From contig NZ_CP026095.1 of NCBI RefSeq assembly GCF_004006295.1, positions 3,520,001-3,584,000 of the forward strand: a stretch of DNA of 64,000 bases, written 5' to 3'. The position numbers and the translations under genes were made by a program. Shown piece by piece: positions 57,877-64,000 of the stretch. How positions within the stretch are numbered: the stretch's first letter is position 1; every line of letters starts with the position of its first letter. The notes under the pieces were generated by a model. The model saw only the letters and a list, made by a program, of their open reading frames with translations, searched no databases and was not told the DNA's origin. The DNA is from Peribacillus asahii. GTDB taxonomy: Bacteria > Bacillota > Bacilli > Bacillales > DSM-1321.

Positions 57877-60029
57877 GCTTCCACCTTCTGTTCTAATTTA
57901 TTAAACTCAGGATACTCAATGCGCGAATGAAAAATCCCATTTAACGATTCACAGAGTGAAGATTTCACAATACTTAACTCCTTCATCGTAATATCACATT
58001 CATCAAATTGGTGATCTTGAATACGGTCATTAATAATTTGAATCACGAGCTCTTCAATCTTTTCTGGAGTCGGCTGTTGCATCGACCTTACAGCAGCCTC
58101 CACACTGTCGGCAATGCCAATCACGGCGACTTCCTTCGTTTGCGCTTTCGGGCCGGGATAACGATACTCTGATTCCTGTACGGTCTCATCTTGTTTTAAC
58201 GCTTTATAATAAAAGAACTTTAATAAAGTTGTGCCATGATGCTGTTCGGCAATATCGATAATTTCCTTAGGAAACTTATGCTTTCGCAACAACTCACCGC
58301 CATCACTTGCATGCGCAATAATAATATCCCTGCTTGTTCTCGGCGGCAACTGATCATGTGGATTGCTTCCCGTGATTTGATTTTCAATAAAGAACTGAGG
58401 TCGTTTTGTTTTACCAATATCGTGATAGTAACAACCTACCCGGGCAAGTAAACCATTCGCCCCAATTGCTTCACAAGCAGACTCCGCCAAATTAGCTACC
58501 ATAACGCTATGATGGTAGGTTCCCGGTGATTCCGTTAAAATCTTTCGAAGCAATGGATGATTGGGATTAGACAGCTCTAGTAACTTAATTGTCGATAATA
58601 CACCGAAGCCGGCCTCAAAAAATGGTAACAGCCCCATCGTTAAAACAGCTGAACTAAGGCCGGATACAATGGCTGCAATACTATAATATACATACTCCAT
58701 TTTTAAATAATGCCCATCCATAATAAATAACAATGAGAATAAAAACGCTACATTCACTAACGACAATAGACTACCTGCTGATAACACCTTTGTTTTAAAA
58801 TTATCACGAGATAAAATAATAATCGCGGCGAAACCGCTAAACATAATGTATAATCCCATTGAATAATCTAAATTACTCGGAGTTTCTCCATTAAAAATAA
58901 TCGTTCCATATGAACTTAGTAAAAGCGTCATTGCTACAGACAAACGATCATTCAAGAGCATTTTACTAATCATCGCTGCCATTGCTCCTGGAAAGAAGTA
59001 CACTAAATCGGCATGTTGAAAATCAGCAAGTATACTAAAGATTTTCATCATCGATAAAGCGATGACAAAGACAAGACTAAAAATTAACAGCTGATTATGC
59101 TGCTGTTCCTTCTTTGAAGCGGAAGAATAAAAGAAATAATAAAAGGCTATCAAAGTTAGCACAATAAATAATAATAAGCCCAGATATGGATATATTGTTT
59201 TTTCCGTATTTAAAAACCCAGCTAATTCAAGTTGACGATAAATTTCGCGATCAACAAGCTGTTCTTCCTTTACAATAACTTGCCCTTGAAGAATACGCAC
59301 CGGCTCCACATTTTCAACCGCTTTTGTTCGCTGTTCTTCCGTTTTTTCGTTATCAAAAAATACATTTTGAATAATAGCCGAACGAGCTAACGAAATAGCA
59401 GCTTTCTTCATATCATTGCTAATACTTGTATAACGCAATTCCTCTTCAGCTCGTTTTTTTGCATTCTCCACATCACCCGCTGCAATTCTTGAACTCATCA
59501 CATTATTAACAGCTGTAATCGTTAAATCTTTTGTAATGTTTAATTCGTCCTCATCTGCTTGAACTAATGCTAAAAAAACAGATTCTTCAATGTCTTTATT
59601 CACTTCATCTGTCAGCTTTTCTTTTAAAATGGAAACCTTCTGTGCATCTGTCTTAGCAATAGCTTTCTCGTCTTCCTTTAATGCCTCTTCGCTCGTTTCC
59701 TCATGCACTTCAATCGCCGAGTCAAAAATCGAAGCAATTAAGTCAACCTTATTCTTGGCATACTCTTTTTTAAGCGTATATACATCAGCCACTTGCTTTA
59801 AAACTTCTTCTTTTTCTTGTTCTGTTTTATATGTATCTTCAACCGTTTTAGTCGCACGAATTGTTTGTTCAGCTGGTTTAAAAAGCTCGATATGAATCTT
59901 CTCAGGTTTCACATTAGAATACATCAAGGCATAAGCAAACGTACCAACCACAATAAATAATAACACTTGAAACAGCCGATGGACCATTAGCTCTTTTAAT
60001 TTTGCAAAAAACTTCTGAATCTGACTCAA
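57873..60029 (-). CDS. pgpH: PgpH (YqfF), 7TM HD-domain c-di-AMP phosphodiesterase
   Basis: 718 aa. N-terminal membrane helix, large extracellular domain (about 45-270), seven helices (about 275-470), then a cytoplasmic HD domain with [42 protein letters not shown] and AEQHHGT. Homologs hydrolyse c-di-AMP. TTG 60029 has AAAGGAGAG six bases upstream and is preferred to TTG 60047. Operon with ybeY, dgkA, cdd and era. Confidence 0.94.
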   Translation of the reverse strand: MSQIQKFFAKLKELMVHRLFQVLLFIVVGTFAYALMYSNVKPEKIHIELFKPAEQTIRATKTVEDTYKTEQEKEEVLKQVADVYTLKKEYAKNKVDLIASIFDSAIEVHEETSEEALKEDEKAIAKTDAQKVSILKEKLTDEVNKDIEESVFLALVQADEDELNITKDLTITAVNNVMSSRIAAGDVENAKKRAEEELRYTSISNDMKKAAISLARSAIIQNVFFDNEKTEEQRTKAVENVEPVRILQGQVIVKEEQLVDREIYRQLELAGFLNTEKTIYPYLGLLLFIVLTLIAFYYFFYSSASKKEQQHNQLLIFSLVFVIALSMMKIFSILADFQHADLVYFFPGAMAAMISKMLLNDRLSVAMTLLLSSYGTIIFNGETPSNLDYSMGLYIMFSGFAAIIILSRDNFKTKVLSAGSLLSLVNVAFLFSLLFIMDGHYLKMEYVYYSIAAIVSGLSSAVLTMGLLPFFEAGFGVLSTIKLLELSNPNHPLLRKILTESPGTYHHSVMVANLAESACEAIGANGLLARVGCYYHDIGKTKRPQFFIENQITGSNPHDQLPPRTSRDIIIAHASDGGELLRKHKFPKEIIDIAEQHHGTTLLKFFYYKALKQDETVQESEYRYPGPKAQTKEVAVIGIADSVEAAVRSMQQPTPEKIEELVIQIINDRIQDHQFDECDITMKELSIVKSSLCESLNGIFHSRIEYPEFNKLEQKVEA

Positions 60030-60141
60030 AGAAGACTCTCCTTTCAAGAAAAAACATACTTTTGATGTGCGGATTCAAATGAAGTAATAAGTTATGTAAA
60101 ATGATAACAGTTTTTCATCAAAGTTTCACCTTCGTTTAAAA

Positions 60142-60167
60142 AATCCGCCAGTTTCACATGGCGGATT
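60142..60167 (-). terminator. Terminator of phoH
   Basis: AATCCGCCA / TGGCGGATT with an 8-base loop, followed on the minus strand by TTTTTTAAACG. It separates yqfCD-phoH from pgpH. Confidence 0.88.
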
Positions 60168-60175
60168 GCTTTGGT

Positions 60176-61138
60176 CTATTCATTCGCCTGCTCGTATGCG
60201 GTAATAATTCGTGCAACAAGCGGGTGCCTCACTACATCACTTTGCTCTAAATATATAAAAGTTAAACCTTTAACATTTTTTAAAATCTCTTCTACCCGAA
60301 TCAAACCGGATTTTATACCTTTTGGTAAATCAATTTGACTTCGATCACCTGTAATAATCATTTTAGAACCAAAGCCAAGACGAGTTAAAAACATTTTCAT
60401 TTGCGCTTCTGTTGTATTTTGCGCTTCGTCCAAGATGACAAATGCATCATCTAATGTACGTCCACGCATATAGGCAAGCGGCGCAATTTCAATTGTACCT
60501 CGTTCAATCATTCTTTGCGTTTGCTCCACTCCTAATAAGTCGTGCAGAGCATCATATAATGGACGTAAATACGGATCCACTTTCTCCTTTAAATCGCCTG
60601 GTAAGAAGCCTAAGCTTTCCCCCGCTTCAACAGCTGGCCTTGTTAAAATAATTCGCTTAACTCGTCCATCTTTTAATGCATTGATAGCCATCACAACAGC
60701 AAGATACGTTTTTCCCGTTCCCGCAGGACCGATGCCAAACACTAAATCTTGTCTTTTAATCGCCTGGATATAATGTCTTTGACCAATGGTTTTAACACGG
60801 ATTGATTTTCCTCTTGCTGTCTTCGCTATTTCTTCTTCATATAAATCACGAAAATACTCTAATGTTCCTTTTTTAGCCAGTTCAATCGCATATACAACAT
60901 CACGAGAGCTAATGTTGATTCCTTTACGTACAACAGATAACAGCGCCTTTAAAATATCCTGAGCCATTTCAGCTTCTTCAAGGCTCCCTGCCACACAAAT
61001 TGCTTCACCACGTGTGATAACAGAAACGTGCAACTCTTCTTCGAGTACTTTTACATTCGAATCAGCATTCCCTAATAGAGCATAAGCTTCATTCGTTGAT
61101 TCAAGTTCTAAGTTTAATACTTTTACATCTTCTGACAT
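60176..61138 (-). CDS. phoH: PhoH family P-loop ATPase
   Basis: 320 aa. Walker A GIGPAGTGKTYLAV and Walker B DDAFVILDEAQNTT, with GDRSQIDLP and GLTFIYLEQSDVVRHPLVARII typical of PhoH. Probably an RNA-associated ATPase acting with YbeY; the phosphate link in the name comes from E. coli. The ribosome site AAGGAGA lies within the last codons of yqfD. Confidence 0.95.
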   Translation of the reverse strand: MSEDVKVLNLELESTNEAYALLGNADSNVKVLEEELHVSVITRGEAICVAGSLEEAEMAQDILKALLSVVRKGINISSRDVVYAIELAKKGTLEYFRDLYEEEIAKTARGKSIRVKTIGQRHYIQAIKRQDLVFGIGPAGTGKTYLAVVMAINALKDGRVKRIILTRPAVEAGESLGFLPGDLKEKVDPYLRPLYDALHDLLGVEQTQRMIERGTIEIAPLAYMRGRTLDDAFVILDEAQNTTEAQMKMFLTRLGFGSKMIITGDRSQIDLPKGIKSGLIRVEEILKNVKGLTFIYLEQSDVVRHPLVARIITAYEQANE

Positions 61139-61141
61139 TCG

Positions 61142-62329
61142 TTAGTCTCCTTGAATGATTGATTGTCCTGTCGCTATATCTTCTATAACTTGGTAATGTA
61201 TCGATAATTTAACTTTACCATTCTCTATCGATTGATGCAAAATTTTTTCGCCAATGATTTCCGCATCCTCTTCTACTCGTTTTTCAAGATTACTCCTTGC
61301 CATTTTCTTGCCTTCTGCAACAGCTTCCTTCTTGGTATAGACTCGCTTTATTTCCTCTTTACTTCTCCATGTCTTCTCTTTATAACTCACCGGTAATTTC
61401 CACTGTAAAAAGTACAGCGGCCGGATTGTTACTTCCTCTTCATAATCTGAATAGTCTGGTTTTACAAATCCCCAAATCGGGATAGATACATTCCAAAATT
61501 TTAAATAATGTTTTGTTTTTTCATCACCATTATAGACTGAGAATTTCGTTTCAAGCGGCACTTCCACCTTCGCTTTATACCATGTTTGTCCTTTAATAAC
61601 GCCTTTTGCTGGCACAATTTCTGGTTTCTCTTCTGTACCGATAATACCTGAAACAAGCAGTTGTCCCTTTCCGACATAATCATTCACTTTAACAATCGAT
61701 TTTCCTTTTTCAACAAACATCTCCGTAATGATTGCCTTTTTCTTGGAAACAAGATGCTGTGGCGATGTCGCTTCCACCTTTTTCGGTTGTTGTTTCTCAA
61801 CGACTTGAAAATGAAAGGTCGTCCCTTTTAATTCCACACCCACCCATGTTAACTCCTCGATTTCATCTGATAGTTTACGCTGAATCGTATCCACATCATC
61901 AAGGTAGAACTGCAGCTTTCCTACTTTCACGCCCATTCTCTCTAACTCTTTACGAATCGCATGCTCCGTTTCAGGCTTAGCATTGTGGACTTCAATCCCC
62001 CAGACCATATTAGAGAGAATAAAAATAGAAAACAAAAAAGCAAATAAGCCTACTAAAAAACCGCTATTCTTTAAAACTCGCTTCCATAAGAACGGAACGC
62101 CCTTTCCATGTAAAAAGGTAACCTTGCAATCACTTTTGCGAACGATTTGACGTAGCTTTGGAATATCGCTTATCTCCATATAAAAAACAAGGGCCTCAGT
62201 GCCTATGCGCTTGACATCCCACACATGAAGCCCTCTTCTTGTTAAGCTATTAATCAAACGTTCTGTCCCTCTCCCGAATGCTTTTACTTTTACATAGCCT
62301 GTATAATAGTTTGTCCATTGGTTTTTCAT
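61142..62329 (-). CDS. yqfD: Sporulation protein YqfD
   Basis: 395 aa. N-terminal cytoplasmic part (NYYTGYVKVKAFGRGTERLINSLTRRGLHVWDV), one membrane helix (VGLFAFLFSIFILSNMVWGIEV) and an extracytoplasmic region rich in Lys and Glu. Conserved in spore formers and needed for sporulation at engulfment stages. ATG 62329 has GGGAGGT upstream. 16 bp after yqfC, same sigma-E transcript. Confidence 0.93.
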   Translation of the reverse strand: MKNQWTNYYTGYVKVKAFGRGTERLINSLTRRGLHVWDVKRIGTEALVFYMEISDIPKLRQIVRKSDCKVTFLHGKGVPFLWKRVLKNSGFLVGLFAFLFSIFILSNMVWGIEVHNAKPETEHAIRKELERMGVKVGKLQFYLDDVDTIQRKLSDEIEELTWVGVELKGTTFHFQVVEKQQPKKVEATSPQHLVSKKKAIITEMFVEKGKSIVKVNDYVGKGQLLVSGIIGTEEKPEIVPAKGVIKGQTWYKAKVEVPLETKFSVYNGDEKTKHYLKFWNVSIPIWGFVKPDYSDYEEEVTIRPLYFLQWKLPVSYKEKTWRSKEEIKRVYTKKEAVAEGKKMARSNLEKRVEEDAEIIGEKILHQSIENGKVKLSIHYQVIEDIATGQSIIQGD

Positions 62330-62345
62330 CGGTACCTCCCAGGAC

Positions 62346-62630
62346 TCATTCATTAATAAAAAGAACTTGTTCAATCTGACCCTCGAGCATAATCTCTTCA
62401 GGTAAAATCGTTTTTATAACAAAGGCTGAGCCTTTTATTAACAGTTGACCATGTTTAAGCATCAGCCTTACTTCACGATCGGTAAAGGCTAACAATCCCC
62501 GATGGTTTTCAATATAAATATGCAATTGTCCAATCATCGTGATTCGTGGAAGGTCCATTATGACATCTTCTGGAAGGTCTGCTTTTTTGACAATGAGCTG
62601 TTTTAATTGTTGCCCCCATTTACGCGCCAT
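62346..62630 (-). CDS. yqfC: Sporulation protein YqfC
   Basis: 94 aa soluble protein of the YqfC/YabP family (DLPRITMIGQLHIYIENHRGLLAFTDREVRLMLKHGQLLIKGSAFVIK). Expressed in the mother cell during sporulation. AAAGGAGG precedes ATG 62630, and a sigma-E-like promoter lies at 62655-62682. Confidence 0.93.
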   Translation of the reverse strand: MARKWGQQLKQLIVKKADLPEDVIMDLPRITMIGQLHIYIENHRGLLAFTDREVRLMLKHGQLLIKGSAFVIKTILPEEIMLEGQIEQVLFINE

Positions 62631-62654
62631 AAAAAAGAACCTCCTTTCATCTCA

Positions 62655-62682
62655 AATGTATGAAATTATTTATCAATATATG
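62655..62682 (-). promoter_or_regulatory. Sigma-E-type promoter of yqfCD
   Basis: -35 CATATA (62677-62682), 14-bp spacer, -10 CATACATT (62655-62662). Both fit the mother-cell sigma-E consensus; yqfC and yqfD are sigma-E genes in B. subtilis. Confidence 0.72.
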
Positions 62683-62693
62683 TATAAACATTT

Positions 62694-63006
62694 GTGATTT
62701 CAACAGACCGTATCAGCACGGATAATTATTACACTCAATATGTGGAAAAGGTATTAGCAGACAATGACGTTTACATTCTGATACCGCAGAAGCCCTATGA
62801 CTTTAACGATGATGATAGATTGATGTTTGTTATGTGAAGTGTATAGCTTCTTAAGAAATACGTTTGATTGCTAAACGTTAAAAAGAGATAAACGTGAAGA
62901 TGCTAAGCGTGGTGAATGGGGGCAGGGTGTCCCTTCGGTTGGATATACAATAGAAAAGAACAAGAAGCTTGAAATCATTAAATCGGAAATTAAATGGAAA
63001 AGGTGA
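62694..63006 (+). pseudogene. Decayed large serine recombinase fragment
   Basis: The plus strand carries two pieces of a site-specific serine recombinase. Piece one (62694-62837) reads ISTDRISTDNYYTQYVEKV then LADNDVYILIPQKPYDFN and DDDRLMF, like the DRISR...VxIxTPxxxYDxxDDxxRLMF segment. Then come in-frame stops at 62835, 62844, 62865 and a frameshift. Piece two (62875-63006) reads LKRDKREDAKRGEWGQGVPS then VGYTIEKNKKLEI, like the RGR...AKRGEW..G.PP.GY segment. The catalytic N terminus and the C-terminal DNA-binding part are missing. Non-functional relic of a phage or transposon-like element. Confidence 0.8.
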
Positions 63007-63027
63007 GGTTTAAACTCCACCTCACCT
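63001..63027 (-). terminator. Hairpin downstream of yqfB / end of the recombinase relic
   Basis: AGGTGAGGT / ACCTCACCT with a 9-base loop; the minus strand continues TTTTCC. May terminate the floA-yqfB transcript or come from the mobile relic. Confidence 0.5.
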
Positions 63028-63106
63028 AGATCACTTCCATTCAATTGTAATCATGCCTGTTAATTAAATGAGCCAAAAATCAACAGTATCATAAGCTTAA
63101 AAATTA

Positions 63107-63607
63107 CTAACGACGAGATTGCCGCAAACTTCGCTTCGCCCTTGGAGGCCCAAGCACTTCAGACATAATAATACCATTGATTAATTCTTGTTTCCCAAAT
63201 GAAAGCTCCTTATGATACACAGGGCTTTGATCATCTGAAATGACCTTCGCAGCAGCAGAAGCAATAGACGGTGTAGAAACAGCCGTTTCGGATTCCCTTT
63301 CTCGCTTCTGTTGTTCCTCATATGCCTGTTGAAGACGCTTTAATTCAGCAATTCTTCTTTCATCCTCTTCCTGTACTTCTACAGCTTCAGCAGATTGAAC
63401 TGGCTTTGCTTCTTGAATAGGCTTTGCAGTCGTCTTCTCTTCCCACTCTTCCTGTATCTCTTGAATCACTTCTTGCCATTTCTTCTTCGGTGCTTCAGGT
63501 TGACGCGGTGAAGTTCGATTCGGCTCTTTCTTTTTCTTAAACATCGAAGAGAGGATACCAATTAAAATAATCAGTAGAAATGGATTCTCGAATAAAAACT
63601 CGAACAT
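63107..63607 (-). CDS. yqfB: YqfB-like protein
   Basis: 166 aa. A short N-terminal hydrophobic helix (FLLIILIGILSSMF) is followed by a basic stretch, a Glu/Gln/Lys-rich coiled coil (about 43-108, QEVIQEIQEEWEEK...RRIAELKRLQQAYEEQQ) and a basic tail. Follows floA by 22 bp, as yqfB follows yqfA in B. subtilis; longer than I would expect, so the assignment is mainly by synteny. GGAGG precedes ATG 63607. May act with the flotillin. Confidence 0.75.
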   Translation of the reverse strand: MFEFLFENPFLLIILIGILSSMFKKKKEPNRTSPRQPEAPKKKWQEVIQEIQEEWEEKTTAKPIQEAKPVQSAEAVEVQEEDERRIAELKRLQQAYEEQQKRERESETAVSTPSIASAAAKVISDDQSPVYHKELSFGKQELINGIIMSEVLGPPRAKRSLRQSRR

Positions 63608-63629
63608 TTACACTCCTCCATTTCCCCTA

Positions 63630-64000
63630 TTATGTTTCTTTTTGATCTTTAGAAATATTGCTAATTGAATCGCGCATGCTCGTATCAGCTGTGATATTTT
63701 GGATGTTCATATAATCCATCACACCAAGATTTCCTGTTTTTAATGCTTCTGCCATCGCAAGCGGTACTTCCGCTTCAGATTCTACTACCTTCGCTCTCAT
63801 TTCCTGAACCCGAGCAACCATTTCTTGTTCTAAGGCTACAGCCATCGCACGACGTTCTTCGGCCTTCGCTTGAGCGATTTTTTTATCCGCTTCCGCTTGG
63901 TCTGTTTGAAGAATCGCCCCAATATTTTTTCCGATATCTACATCCGCAATATCAATCGATAAGATTTCAAACGCTGTACCAGCATCTAACCCTTTAGTTA
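63630..64000 (-). CDS. floA: Flotillin-like protein FloA (5' end outside the window)
   Basis: C-terminal 123 residues of a flotillin-like membrane scaffold protein (YqfA). Visible: the end of the SPFH domain ([20 protein letters not shown] and [20 protein letters not shown]), the Ala/Glu-rich coiled coil ([20 protein letters not shown]) and the tail [20 protein letters not shown]. Organises lipid-raft-like membrane domains. Runs off the right edge; an in-frame ATG at 63845 is internal. Confidence 0.95.
   Translation of the reverse strand, partial: TKGLDAGTAFEILSIDIADVDIGKNIGAILQTDQAEADKKIAQAKAEERRAMAVALEQEMVARVQEMRAKVVESEAEVPLAMAEALKTGNLGVMDYMNIQNITADTSMRDSISNISKDQKET

Larger units (their letters stand above)
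62631..63106. other. 476-bp region with a promoter, recombinase relic and hairpin
   Basis: Contains the yqfCD promoter (62655-62682), a decayed serine-recombinase fragment on the plus strand (62694-63006), and a 9-bp hairpin (63001-63027). In B. subtilis yqfB and yqfC are close together, so most of this is extra DNA. Confidence 0.7.

Noticed and set aside
59590..59895. 101-codon plus-strand frame rich in Ser
   Set aside because: Antisense to the pgpH extracellular domain; no supporting signals.

Overview
The window is a low-GC, Gram-positive, endospore-forming Bacillaceae chromosome segment. Gene content and order closely follow the Bacillus subtilis comG - yqg - pst - yqf - sigA - era - yqfA block. 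Strong AGGAGG ribosome-binding sites, frequent TTG/GTG starts, sporulation genes (yqfC, yqfD, yqfZ), a glycine T-box and two-domain Gram-positive proteins all fit. The exact species cannot be read from the sequence. Nearly all genes lie on the minus strand. I see no tRNA, rRNA, CRISPR array or intact mobile element.

Layout. 1-3844: competence pseudopilus operon comGA-GG (comGG runs off the left edge). 4295-18855: a winged-helix regulator divergent from comGA, then the yqgY-to-rpmG block (methyltransferase, M20 amidohydrolase, YqgX, YqgU, YqgT, LTA-synthase-like YqgS, glucokinase, rhomboid protease GluP, YqgN, L33) with two genes I cannot identify. 19373-32060: a YqzD/YqzC-like pair, the high-affinity phosphate transporter pstSCAB behind a clear PhoP box array, pbpA, an MFS protein, sodA, yqgC, yqgB and a chemoreceptor. 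32411-49138: yqfZ, ispG, yqfX, yqfW, a zinc uptake operon (znuC-znuB-zur), yqfT, nfo, cshB, yqfQ, ispH, yqfO, trmK, cccA, and the macromolecular synthesis operon yqxD-dnaG-sigA. 49580-64000: ppsR(yqfL)-ccpN, glyQS with its T-box, recO, yqzL, era, cdd, dgkA, ybeY, pgpH, phoH, yqfD, yqfC, yqfB and the 3' part of floA.

Main points of interest. (1) The methyl-accepting chemotaxis gene at 30354-32060 is preceded by PhoP-type hexamers in 11-bp register, with the same distance to the -10 as in the pstS promoter of this window. This suggests a phosphate-starvation-induced chemoreceptor. (2) ispG and yqfO are each split by one extra A in an A-run: either sequence errors, slippage-corrected genes or real lesions. 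(3) A decayed serine recombinase fragment lies on the opposite strand between yqfB and the sigma-E promoter of yqfCD, a relic of a mobile element. (4) A small family of related hairpin repeats flanks the yqzD/yqzC-like pair. No wholly new multi-gene system is evident; most of the window is conserved core genome.
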